Shown here in pieces: positions 22,082 through 32,455 of a DNA stretch of 64,000 nucleotides. A program made the translations under genes and the position numbers. Source of the DNA: Ypsolopha sequella (lineage: Eukaryota > Arthropoda > Insecta > Lepidoptera > Ypsolophidae); contig OW204011.1 of the NCBI GenBank assembly GCA_934047225.1, forward strand, positions 18,302,339 to 18,366,338, in the 5' to 3' direction. The notes beneath the pieces were generated by a model. The model had not been told where the DNA came from, made no database searches, and saw nothing but the letters and a program-made list of their open reading frames with translations. How positions within the stretch are numbered: position 1 is the first letter of the stretch; the number at the start of each line of letters is the position of its first letter.

Positions 22082-22150
22082 CTAATAAACTACATCTGAA
22101 TATATAAAAGGACATAGTTTAAATAACAACTACACATTATCTAACAGAGG
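22082..22150. other. AT-rich flank of the minus Pao element
   Basis: Short AT-rich DNA ending in AGAGG; these five bases would be the left target duplication of the Pao insertion, but the partner cannot be found because the 5' LTR is broken. Confidence 0.4.
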
Positions 22151-22330
22151 TGTAGTGGACTGTATTGAAACTCTTGTAGATTTTTCTTCTTTTATTTTTC
22201 TTGTTATTCTTCTTGTAATGCTGAGTACTGAATGCCAAACTGCGGGTTAGGCCCGCCTTATATAGTTACTCGCCGTTTTGCACACGGCACTAATCTTATA
22301 CCTATTTCTGTCTTACATATATGTGCATCC

Positions 22331-22597
22331 CATTGGCGTGCACAGAACTTTTTGCTGGAAAAGCAAACAATTTATTGGTCAAGAACAACAAATAAAAAAA
22401 ATATGAAAAATTTTTAATATCACCTTGAAAAAAAAAAGTTTGTATAGGAAATTTTCACTCTAGGGTAGACATTGTCTACCCTGGCGTCATACAAATTTTT
22501 TTTTTCAAAGTGATATTTAAATTTTTTCATATTTTTTTTATTGTTGTTCTTGACCAATTGTTTGCTTTTCCAGCAAAAAGTTCTGTGCACGTCACTG
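22331..22597. mobile_element. Foldback MITE, hAT-like
   Basis: A 267-bp palindrome. The arms, of about 90 bases each, begin CATTGGCGTGCACAGAAC on the left and CAGTGACGTGCACAGAAC (reverse complement) on the right. A second small hairpin, AGGGTAGACA/TGTCTACCCT, lies at the centre. The flanking 8-mers are GTGCATCC (22323-22330) and GGCCATCC (22598-22605), 6 of 8 identical. The empty site is seen in the LTR at 4196-4567 (reverse strand). An 8-bp duplication and a CAGTGRCG end suggest the hAT superfamily. It has no coding capacity. Confidence 0.8.
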
Positions 22598-22735
22598 GGC
22601 CATCCTTGTCTAAGGTTTTTATTGAGAAAACTCGTCATAATTCATTTATTCTTATAGCTAGACATAATACAATATTTTTCCCTAATTCTATATGATATTC
22701 CTAATCTATTCACATTTATTTATTTGTTCTAAAGT

Positions 22736-23100
22736 AGCCTGGAAAAATTAAGGAATTCAGACCAAATAATATGTGTAGTTTTTAAAGTTGGTACAGTTAT
22801 TCCTTAAGGTGTCCAGATGAATTTACCAAAAGCCCCCTAGGGTGGGACACAAGCCGGGGGGGGGGGGGGGGAGGGTGACTCGAAAACTATTTGGAGTATC
22901 TCTTTAGTGACTTGTACATTACTTATCTGCATTAAATTTCCTATCAAGTAGGTATGACTTAAAATTTTTACTTTACGATCAATACTTTAGGAGATACAGA
23001 GTATTAAAGGTGATAAAAAAAAAGAAACAAAATCGTTTTACAAATTTTTATTCTGAAAAATTATACACATTTTTTTTAGCACGAGTATGCTGACTTATAA
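22736..23100. other. Non-coding part of the 1.4-kb insertion
   Basis: AT-rich sequence downstream (minus sense) of the CXC frame, with a run of 17 or so G at about 22857-22873. No gene is seen. Confidence 0.5.
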
Positions 23101-23131
23101 TTAAAATTGTCTTTCTTCTTCTTCATTAAAA

Positions 23132-23372
23132 TTGAAGGGGGCTCCATTAGTACAAGCTCCTAGGCAGCCGTTGCAGATAAGGCTACACTTAATGAAGGGG
23201 GCTCCATTAGTACAAGCTCCTAGGCAGCCGTTGCAGATAAGGCTACACTTAATGAAGGGGGCTCCATTAGTACAAGCTCCTAGGCAGCCGGTGCAGATAA
23301 GGCTACACTTAATGAAGGGGGCTCCATTAGTACAAGCTCCTAGGCAGCCGTTGCAGATAAGGCTACACTTAA
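23132..23372. repeat. 60-bp minisatellite, four copies
   Basis: Four near-identical 60-bp copies that duplicate the 20-residue cysteine block of the CXC motif. One copy has GGTGC in place of GTTGC. Each keeps the reading frame. Confidence 0.9.
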
Positions 23373-23678
23373 TGCCCGCTTTTCGGCAACTGCATTTTCC
23401 GGAACAACCACTTTTACATTTTACAAAAACTTTTACAAAATTTAGTTTAACAACGCTTCAGGAGCAGGAGGATCCAAGGTCGTGATTGGTTCTAAGTTTC
23501 CATTGACTCCTCGCTTCCAACCCCATATTTCAGGAGGCAGTTGGTTCCCGAGCCACTCCTGTACTTGATGGAATACTCTGTACGCGTGATATTTCGCTGA
23601 CCCTTTGGTAGGAGGGAGGGAAGAAAGATCCGGTTTGGGCTTGGTACAAAATTTCAGGAAAACTGTGAATCGATATTT

Positions 23679-24108
23679 GTTAATCTCAGACTGAGTACAG
23701 GGCGCTCGGTATACTTTGTTAATCTCAGACTGAGTACAGGGCGCTCGGTATACTTTGTTAATCTCAGACTGAGTACAGGGCGCTCGGTATACTTTGTTAA
23801 TCTCAGACTGAGTACAGGGCGCTCGGTATACTTTGTTAATCTCAGACTGAGTACAGGGCGCTCGGTATACTTTGTTAATCTCAGACTGAGTACAGGGCGC
23901 TCGGTATACTTTGTTAATCTCAGACTGAGTACAGGGCGCTCGGTATACTTTGTTAATCTCAGACTGAGTATAGGGCGCTCGGTATACTTTGTTAATCTCA
24001 GACTGAGTACAGGGCGCTCGGTATACTTTGTTAATCTCAGACTGAGTACAGGGCGCTCGGTATACTTTGTTAATCTCAGACTGAGTACAGGGCGCTCGGT
24101 ATACTTCA
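23679..24108. repeat. 39-bp minisatellite, eleven copies
   Basis: Eleven copies of TTTGTTAATCTCAGACTGAG plus TACAGGGCGCTCGGTATAC, almost identical; one copy has TATAGGG. It keeps the minus-strand frame (13 residues per unit). Confidence 0.92.
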
Positions 24109-24232
24109 AGAAACATTTATTATATTTAGAAAGTTATTATTTTAGTGTAGAAACGCGAAAAAACATTTTGTTACGTCTATACGGTAACGCCGCGTTAGCA
24201 TACCCTAAATCTCCGTTAGTTCCAATCGTTCG

Positions 24233-25647
24233 AATCGTTCTCTTCGAGCGTCTGCTCCTACGGAGGCTGCGGCCGCACGTCCCCTACCGTGCTGAGCAGT
24301 TCGGCTTCCGTAGTGAGCACTCCACGACGCTCCAGCTCATACGAGTCCTGCATCACGTCGCATTCGAGATGAATCGCGACCGCCACGTCGTCAGTGTTTT
24401 CCTCGACATCGAGAAAGCATTTGATCGAGTGTGGCATGCAGGGCTCCTATACAAGCTTCTGAAGGACACTACAACCCCGCCGGCGATCATACGCATCGTG
24501 GCAGCCTTCCTTACCGATCGACGCTTCTACGTCTCGGTCGAGGGGGCCACCTCAGCGACGCATCCCATCGGAGCCGGTGTACCGCAGGGCAGCTGCCTGT
24601 CGCCCTGCCTGTACGCCGCCTACACCAACGACATCCCGACACTAGCTGACTCGCTTGCTGAGGGGCAGGAAGACGTGTTGTTAGCACTGTTTGCTGACGA
24701 CAGCGCCTACCTTGCCTCCTCACGCAAAGCTGACGTCGCAGTGTCGAAGATGCAACGGCTGTTGGATCTGTTGCCGGACTGGCTAGACAGATGGCGCACG
24801 GCCGTCAACGTGGGGAAGACGACCGCCATGCTGTCAGGCGCCACCCACACCAACAGACTCCAGCAGCTCCAGCTCCGAGGTACGAACATCGAGTGGGCCG
24901 ACTCGGTTAAGTACCTGGGATGCCACATAGATTGCCAGCTACGCATGGGGCCTCAGGTTGATCACGCCGTCCGCCAAACCAAGGCGGCAAGGGCGCTCCT
25001 GAGGCCCGTGCTAACATCAAGACTTCCACTTCGGACCAAGATGATGATCTACAAGACGTACCTGCGCTCCCGCCTTACTTATGCGGCGCCTGCGTGGTAC
25101 GGCTTGGCATCTGCGACCAACCGGCAGAGACTCCAGGCGCAACAAAACATTGCCCTGCGTGCAATCACCGGCGCACACTACCTAACGAGGAACACGACCA
25201 TCGCAACGGATCTGGGGGTTGAGAGCGTTGAAGAGTTCGTGCACCGTTTGGCCCGTGTCATCTTTGACCGGGCCGACAACGGCCCGCACGAGCATCTCCG
25301 TGTACTCGCACCTACGTACGACAGATCCCCCACCGAACGACCCTACCCTCGAGAGCTGCTGCGTGAGTCATCCGCGAGCAGCTCAGAAGAAGATGTCGGA
25401 GATTGAAGACGGACTGGGCTGCTGGTGACGTTACCACCGGCAGTCATGAAAAGGGAGTGGAACTGCCGGTCGTACAGCCGGCGGCCCGTCACGACGCGAT
25501 CTCCGACATGCCGCCAACCATCATATTGGCGGCCCCCCCCGGACCCACGGGTTGAAGCCCGCGGAGTTGAAGCCCGGGCAAGGATGTATACATCAAGGCC
25601 CGTACCTTCGACCGCCCTTCGGGCGGCCGAAGACGACCCGCGTATCA
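24233..25647 (+). mobile_element. Jockey-like non-LTR element, 5'-truncated copy A
   Basis: Flanked by a 13-bp direct repeat TTCCAATCGTTCG (24220-24232 and 25648-25660), which is its target duplication. It starts in the middle of the RT. It ends GACCCGCGTATCA, without poly(A). The 3' untranslated region (25407-25647) matches the one of copy B (32242-32454). Confidence 0.88.
24243..25406 (+). pseudogene. Jockey-like RT, C-terminal part
   Basis: Open from the left junction to a TGA at 25404-25406. It has FGFRSEHSTTLQLIRVL, FLDIEKAFDRVWHAGL, GVPQGSCLSPCLYAAY, FADDSAYLASS and a C-terminal acidic tail SSASSSEED. FADD is the usual form of the RT active site in jockey. It lacks endonuclease and the first part of the RT because of 5' truncation, which is normal for non-LTR insertions. 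GC content is clearly higher than in the surrounding repeats, as in copy B. Confidence 0.9.
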
Positions 25648-25660
25648 TTCCAATCGTTCG

Positions 25661-26475
25661 GCTACCGGCTTGTCGGACGGTTGTGTAGCGCAGCGCTAAG
25701 TTACCGGCTTACCGAACGTTGTGCCGCAGACATCGCACCTACGCAGCCTCGAGACGAAGTACATCGCCTCGGCTAGACTGCGTACGAGCGGTGCCTGCCG
25801 CGAGCTGTTCTGAGGGGGCTCCGGTATTGGCTTCAGCCGTGCCGTCGAGAGCCACGCCACTCGTGGCCATCGCGACATCTCCAGATTCGCCACCGTTGAG
25901 CCCGCACGCCCGCCCCCCGGTGGTATCGGTGTGGCCACGCCTCCACCTCCTCTGTGGAAGCGAAGTGCCCCGACGTCCCGAACGATAGGTGTTGCGCTCC
26001 GGTTTGGACGTTATACTCCCAGGATTGCAGTGATCTGGATCACAGTGATACCGGATTACAGTGACTTGGATGCAGTGTTCAGGATTGAGACACCAAGTGC
26101 AATTGGGTCTTGTGTTATTATCTCGATAGTAACCAAGTGCACTTTGGATGTTTGTTGTGTTTTGTGCAGTGAAAGTGTTAGCGCCGTCGTGCGCAGCTCA
26201 GTTCGCTTTTAGGGAGCACCCTTTGGTAAGATTACCCGCGAGAGTGTCTAGTGTAAAGAAGTGTTCCCTAGCTCGCTTCCCACTGCTTTGATAACAAAGC
26301 AGGCCGAAGCGAGCACCAGTGAGTGACCCGGTGCCCGGAATACCCGGTATGTTAATACAGTGATATAGACACTATCCTCAAGATAGAAGAGGAGGTACCC
26401 CCTCCCCCTCCACCACCCTCATCCCTCCTGGAACGTCGTACAGGTACGGGAAGAGCAAGACCGCCGCTTAATATA
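25661..26475 (+). other. Leader of jockey-like copy B
   Basis: GC-rich at first, then mixed sequence with no convincing frame. Short direct repeats around GGATTGCAGTGATCTGGATC near 26030 are visible. It should contain the internal promoter of the element; no motif was identified. Confidence 0.45.
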
Positions 26476-28368
26476 GTGTCGCGGAATCTATTTACTCATG
26501 AAGTTACGAGCTTCCCTCAGCCGCAGGATGATGATGCCACTGTTGGCCCTCTTGACGACCCGGAAAATCCGACCCACCCCACCAAAAAGGCGTTATCATC
26601 ACCGGAGCTACGATGCGAGGAAGAGAAAAGGCACAACCTGGCGCGTCGCTCTTCCTCAGAGTCGAATAACTCTACACCCACGAGAGTGCCTCTGAGGTTT
26701 GGACAACCCAAGTCCCCTTCACCACCTCGTAATGGAGCTCCTTCAAGACGTGCAGACAGCTTGGAAGGGTTCGACGATCCCGGACTCTTCCAGGACGCCC
26801 GAGAGGACGATGATGTTGAGACACCTGTGACTCCACAATCACAGGGAGACCGCTCCATCTTTCTCTCTCCTATAAGAAACACCCCGGCTCCGCCAGTGTG
26901 GCCACGCCCTGCGACACCCACCGCGGCAACCACCTCCTCGGCAACTACTGCTAACTCCGCAACTTTGACCACCACGACCCAACCTGGACAGGGGACACTT
27001 CAAGGTGAAACCCCAATTATTTCAACTCGCAGCTACCCCCCTATTGTAGCCACGAAACTGCCTAATTGGGGGGAACACTTCAAGAAGCTGCACACGCTTC
27101 TTGGCCGCGCCCCCTCAGCCCGCCCATTCCAAGCAAGGATTCCTACCCCAGACCATTGAAGAATTCCGCATCACCTAGAAATACCTTTCGGAGGCGAGGA
27201 CCAGCGACCACACAGTCGACTGGTTTTGCTACACGCCCACAAACGAACTGCCCACCAAGGTGGCGGTAAGAGGATTACCAGCCGACACCCCACCTCTAGA
27301 GATCCAAAAAGCCCTAGAGGACCTTGGCTTTACGGTAACTAATGTTAAGGCCATATCCGCTAGAAGAGGACGGCAGGGATGCCTGTTTCATGTCTAACTG
27401 CCTCACCTTACTAAAGAAGAGCTTGCCCGGCTATATGGAGTGAATGAACTCATGTACATGCCGGGTATAATTATAGAGGCATGGAAGGGCAGAGGAGACC
27501 CTCCACAGTGCCACCGATGCCAAACATTTGGACATTCCTCCCAAACGTGCCACCGTCCTGTCCGTTGTGGGGAGGAGCATAGAGCTACAGACTGCCAACG
27601 CCCCCGGGATCAACCGGCCTCCTGCGCAAACTGCGGTTTGGCACATACAGCCAACGACCGCAGATGCGCAGTCTTCAAAAATGAAGCCCGCAGGAGGGGT
27701 ATGAAAATACCCCCTCCACTACCTCCCACTACTACCAAGGAACCCACAAGGAGCTCCAACCTACAGGGGCCCTCCAAAAGGACCTCAAAAAGGCCCCCAT
27801 CGATGCCCGCCTCGTTCCAGCCTTCTCTGTCAGTGGAACTAACCTCCCGTCGGACAGAGGCGCCGCTTTTCTAGGCAAGAGAGCAAGGAAACGAAGAGGA
27901 AAGAAAAAGAAGTCTGTTCCTGCACCTACTACCTCTCAGACCGCTCAGCATCAACAAAGAGCTCCCAAACAAACATTGAACTCTAACAAAAAAGCTACAC
28001 TGGCAACTAGCGCTAGGTTGAGCGATTCGGCCGCAACCACAAATAAGGCATCGCTCCCTACATTGAGAGAGACAGTGTTAGTTCAACCGATTCTTCCGCC
28101 CCGCACCCCCGCTGCATGCTCTATCTTGCTCGCACCGGCAGGCACGCGACAATCTCTCGCCCTCGCTGCTCTCCCAAGAATAAACGAGGCGCTAGACGCC
28201 CTCCATGCGGCCATAAGGAGCCTGCAGGAAAACCAGGAAGCAGCAATGGTGGATCTAATCATTGCGCTTACTGACTCGATAACCGCGGGCTCGTCGCAGA
28301 ATATTGCGATGGTCGCGATAAAAGGAATGGCCCTAATTTTATCCTTTAATGCCCCGAGGGGCACTTAG
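26476..28368 (+). pseudogene. Jockey-like ORF1 (gag-like, zinc knuckles), broken
   Basis: The N-terminal part (26476-27159) is rich in proline, serine and threonine. After a frameshift, the conserved middle of jockey gag follows (about 27220-27395: YTPTNELPTKVAVRGLP, DTPPLEIQKALEDLGF), then a TAA near 27398. Zinc knuckles come next, CHRCQTFGHSSQTC, a degenerate RCGEEHRATDC and CANCGLAHTANDRRC (27510-27670). A TAG at about 27874 and a further frame (to 28368) with a basic stretch complete it. The protein binds element RNA. Its end overlaps the ORF2 start by 20 bases. At least three disruptions make it non-functional. Confidence 0.85.
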
Positions 28369-31300
28369 GATAATTTACTGGAACCCAGGGGGCATAGCCT
28401 ACAAGCAGGCGGCGCCCCGCACCCTCGCCCAGACCCAGGACGCGCATGTCATCCTGCTGGGCGAGACCAAATTGGCCCCACAACAAGAGCTCCGAGTACC
28501 CAACTACTTCGTGTACCGACGGGATGAAATCTCTCCTTTACCGCTCCACTTGCCTTACCGCGGGACTGCGGCGCTGGTTAGGAGAGATGTCGTACACGAA
28601 GAGTTGGCACCACCTGCGTATACAAGCATGCGCTCCACCGGCGTGTGTATAAACGCAGACGGAAAGGAGCTGAGACTGTTTGCGGCCTACAAACCTCCGT
28701 GTACGAGCAAGACAACCAGACGACCTTTCGCCTCCCAGGACTTCCGGAACATCTTGAACGGCCAAACAATCACTCTCCTCGCAGGTGATCTCAACTCAAA
28801 GCACCCTGCTTGGGGTTCGAGAACAACCAATTTCGAGGGGAGGCACCTCAACAAGGACGCCGAGAGGTACGGGTACGAGATAGTGGGTACTAGCGCCCCC
28901 ACACACGTGGTTGACGACTCAACGAAGAGACCGGACGTCCTGGACATTGTCCTGCATCAAGCGCTGCCATATCCGATCTCGGTGGAGGTCCTGTACGACA
29001 TGGACACTAACCACCTGCCTATCCTCATCGTGGTTGGTCTATCGTCCGACTTCACAGTTGTACCTCCACCGCACCTGAAGGTGGACTGGGATCAATCCCA
29101 GACCAAGCTCACAGACTTCAGCCTCCAAGGTAACATCTCGACACCTCAGGAGGTTGAGTCCGCCGCTGCCGAGATAACCCTTGCGATGGTCGATGCACAG
29201 AAAGCTGCGACAAGCATCATTCCAGTTGCGTCCCGTCGCAAGGAGGAGCTCCCTGCCCATCTTCAGGCAGATATACGTGAGAAGAGGCATCTCCGCAAGT
29301 TGTGGGCTCGCACTCACTGCCCACCAGTAAAGAAGGAACTCAACAGTTTCGCCGAAAAGGTGTCCGCTGCCGTTAAGGAGTTTCGTGGTTCGTCCTGGGA
29401 AGATACAATCGACCGAGCGACTGAACACGAAACCTCCCTACGCCACCTCCTACGGAACCTCTCACGCGCCCCCGAGCCTATCTACCCGTTGTTCAACGAG
29501 AGAGGTGAACGGAAGTACGCAGCCCAAGACCGTGCTAACATACTAGCAGAGCACCTTGAAGGACAGTTCATGCCGAATGCAGCCGCGCCTACCGCCTCGG
29601 ATCACATAGATTACGTGGAGCGCACTGTGGAAGACTTCCTTCAAGCAGAGCCAGACACGCCCGATGTCCCGTTCATCTCTCCCACCGAGTTGGCAACAAC
29701 CTTAAGACGTCTTCCCAGTAGGAAAGCCCCCGGTTCCGACGGGATTCCTACTGCGGCATTAAAGAGGCTACCACGCAGAGTGGTGGTGGCGTTGGTACGC
29801 CTCTTTAACGGAATACTCCGCACCGGACACTTCCCCGAGCCCTGGAAGACTGGGAAGGTGATCACCCTCCCGAAACCAGGCAAGGATCGTCGATACTCAG
29901 CACACCATCGGCCCATTACGCTGCTTTCGCACATCGCAAAGACCTTCGAGCGCCTGCTCCTGTGGAGACTGAGACCACACGTCCCACCCCGGGACGAGCA
30001 ATTCAGTTTCCGTAGTGAGCACTCAACCACGCTACAGCTTATAAGAGTCCTGCACCACCTTTCGTTTGAGATGAACAAAGGTCGCCATACCATCAGCGTC
30101 TTCCTCGATATCGAGAATGCGTTCGATCGCGTGTGGCACGTGGGGCTTTTATATAAGCTGTTAGCTAGTGCCTGTCCGCGCGAGATAGTGCGAATAGTAG
30201 TGTCATTCTTAGCCGATTGACGATTCTATGTCTCGGTAGAGGGCGCCACTTCCCCGACGCACCCGATAGGTGCTGGTGTACCGCAGGGCAGCTGCCTCTC
30301 ACCCTGCGGTTACGTTTTTAAGTAACGTAAAAGATTGCCTAGAAGAGGCCTAAGAAACTAAGTTAATTAAGAATAAATAAAACAATAAGAAAGTTCAATA
30401 AATATATTTTAAAATAAGAAGTGAAGAGATAAAGAGGGTCGCGGTAGGTCGAAGTCCCTACACACTGATCAGTTCTTTGTTGTAGCTCGTTACGGTCAAG
30501 TACTCCCCTAGTCGAGTGGAAGTACTTGGAGGTCCCGACAGTGAGATCGCAGCCGCCGTAGTTCTAGGTCAGAGGTCAAGGATGCTCAGCCAGTAGTCCT
30601 GTTCAGATGTAGGCGTCAGCTCCGTCAAGAGAAGAGATGACGCCTCGTAGATTAGGTGGACCGGCTGAGAATCTGTCCAGATGGTGAGTCCCAGACTTGC
30701 TCCCTGAAACGCGTCGACAACATATTCAGTACACAGCTATCGAAACGTTTCCGTGTACGCCACCGATTTTAGAAAATACTCAACAAAGGCTTGAGGTGGT
30801 GGTACACTAAAGTTAAGGAGAACGGAAGCAGAAAAGATGAGAAGAATACAGATAATTTACAGTTTATATTAAATTCAAAGGCAAAATAAGCTAAATGATT
30901 TATTTAAATGAGTAGGCATGATAAATTAAGATGTTGGCAAAAAGCACGAAAGAAATACAAGAATTAAAACAAAGAAAGTTTTAGCCGTTGATATTCAAAC
31001 GGGCAAGCGACGCCGATGACGTAACGAGCATCGTCACGTCTTCAAACAGTTATAAAAACAAGTTTGCTATTAGCGTAGCAGCAATAAAAAGGCGTAGGTA
31101 TCTACTGTACGCGCATAAAGATAATTACAAAATATTGAACATTTTAACACACATATTATAGTCAAAAAGAGCACAGTTATATTATAAAATGTTGTTCACA
31201 CTTACCCAAAGTATGGGGACACAAGAACTGCGATTTTATGGCGTAATCTATCGCTATCGCGATAGCGGCTGGCACGCCAACGGGCAGCGTGGAGTCGCGC

Positions 31301-32241
31301 TGAGGTGGTAGAAGCGACTGGCGTGCTGCCGAAATAAAAATGACTCGAGGGCCACGCGGGGACATGCGCGGGAGCAGGGTAGAGAGGGGGTTAGTGGGGA
31401 TTAAGAAGAACGGTATGATAATTAAATATCACAACGTGACACTGCCTGTATGCCATATACACTGTTGACATCCACACCCTGGTTGGCACGCTCGCAGAGG
31501 GGGAGGAGGACGTTGAGTTGGCGCTCTACGCCGACGACAGCGCTTACTTCTCCTCCTCTCACAGAGCGCCGGTCGCAGTAATGAAGATGCAGAGGCTTCT
31601 GGATCGACTCCCAGAGTGGCTGGACAACTGGCGTATGTCGGTCAACGTAGGGAAGACGACAGCCATGTTAACTGGCTGCTCCTGGACGAGCAGACTCCAG
31701 AAGCTGACACTGCGAGGGGGAAACATCGAGTGGGCAGACTCGGTGAAGTACCTCGGTTGCCACATCGACCGCCGGCTACGCATGGGGCCTCAGGTGGGTC
31801 ATGTCATCCGACAGAACAAGGCCGCGAGAGTGGTCCTGAGGCCCGTGCTAGCTAGCGTCGCGCCTCCCTCTGAGGACGAAGATCAACATATACAAGACGT
31901 ATCTACGCTTTCGCCTCACGTATGCGGTGCCTGCGTGGTACGTCTTGTGTTCGTCTGCCCTCAGAGGGAAACTACAAGTGCAGCAAAATATCTCTCTACG
32001 TGTCGTCACAGGCGCGGGACGATACGTGAGAAACACCACGATAGCCGCTGACACGGTGGTTGAGACCGTGGACGACTTTGTGTGGAGACTGGCGCGGTCG
32101 CTATTTTCCCGCGCCGACCACAGCCCACACGAACATCTACGAGCTCTCGCCCCCAACTACGACCGACCTACCTCCGGACGTCCCTACCCCAGGGAGCTGC
32201 TGAGCGACACATCCGCCAGCAGCTCCGAAGACAGTGAGTGA
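28349..32241 (+). pseudogene. Jockey-like ORF2 endonuclease-RT, stop codon plus LTR insertion
   Basis: ATG 28349 starts RIIYWNPGGI, ETKLA, AGDLNSKHPAWGS, DVLDIV and TNHLPILI, an APE-like endonuclease (residues 1-230). The RT follows: RKAPGSDGIPTAALKRL, HHRPITLLSHIAKTFERL and FLDIENAFDRVWH. A TGA at 30218-30220 replaces the CGA of copy A. The gene is cut at 30307 by a solo LTR and resumes in frame at 31446 with YADDSAYFSS, but has one or more frameshifts near 31860-31930. It ends at TGA 32241. Length without the LTR is about 920 codons, normal for jockey ORF2. Confidence 0.88.
30308..31441 (-). repeat. Solo LTR, probably Gypsy, in jockey ORF2
   Basis: 1,134 bp between CTGC (30304-30307) and CTGC (31442-31445). 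On the minus strand it starts TGTCACGTTGTG and ends AAAACGTAACC. The 4-bp duplication is typical of Gypsy-type integrases. No coding capacity; the frame at 31177-31365 is chance. The 3' end lacks the usual CA, so the exact edge or family could differ. Confidence 0.7.
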
Positions 32242-32454
32242 GGTCATCAAGACGGACTGGGCCACTGGTGACGTACCACCGGTGGCCATGAAGACTAAAG
32301 GACCTCACTCACACAGGCATCTAGTAGCCCATACTAGCTGCCCAACCCGGATCCGCGGGTAGTAGCCCGCGGAGATGAAGCCCGGGCAAAGATGAATTCA
32401 TCAAGACCCGCACCTTCGACCACCCTTCGGGCGGCCGAAGACGACCCACGCTGC
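32242..32454 (+). other. 3' untranslated region of jockey-like copy B
   Basis: Matches 25407-25647, with a GC-rich hairpin around ACCCTTCGGGCGGCCGAAG (about 32421-32439) that is also present at 25612-25630. Such a 3' hairpin may be the RT recognition signal; that is inference. Confidence 0.6.
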
Positions 32455-32455
32455 T

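Larger units (their letters stand above)
23101..24116 (-). pseudogene. CXC (tesmin/TSO1-like) domain protein fragment with expanded repeats
   Basis: From ATG 24116 the minus strand encodes 11 copies of a 13-residue unit (VYRAPCTQSEINK), then YRFTVFLKFCTKPKPD, LPPTKGSAKYHAYRVFHQVQ, EWLGNQLPPEIWGWK and PPAPEALLN, to a stop at 23442. After a one-base frameshift it continues as CKSGCSGKCSCRKAGIKC and CSLICNGCLGAC, with a 20-residue cysteine block present four times, and ends at TAA 23101-23103. The pairing of an LPPT...HQVQ.WLG region with a terminal CXC cysteine motif recalls a family of uncharacterised arthropod proteins that I know only from memory. Function is unknown. The repeats and frameshift mark it as broken. 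Confidence 0.6.
22736..24129 (-). mobile_element. 1.4-kb insertion of gene-like DNA in the LTR
   Basis: Foreign DNA between AAAGT (22731-22735) and AAAGT (24130-24134), the probable 5-bp target duplication, inside the Pao LTR. No terminal inverted repeats were seen. It contains a minus-strand frame with a CXC-type cysteine motif and two internal minisatellites. Whether it is a transposon or a captured gene piece is not clear. Confidence 0.55.
22151..24207 (-). repeat. 3' LTR of the minus Pao element, with two insertions
   Basis: Reads TGTAGTGGACTG at 22151 and GCGTTAGCATACCC near 24205, the reverse of the LTR at 4196-4567. It is opened by a foldback MITE (22331-22597) and by a 1.4-kb segment (22736-24129). 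The TATA box and initiator region (about 22230-22265) are kept. Confidence 0.88.
25661..32454 (+). mobile_element. Jockey-like non-LTR element, near full-length copy B
   Basis: Begins immediately after the right target duplication of copy A and ends at 32454. The duplication TCCAATCGTT (25649-25658) returns as TCCCATCGTT (32455-32464), followed by the minus-strand Pao sequence. It has a leader of about 800 bp, ORF1, ORF2 overlapping by about 20 bp, and a 3' untranslated region without poly(A). An LTR is inserted at 30308. Confidence 0.85.

Noticed and set aside
21479..22115. Arginine- and tyrosine-rich frames on both strands
   Set aside because: Product of the 18-bp minisatellite, whose length is a multiple of three.
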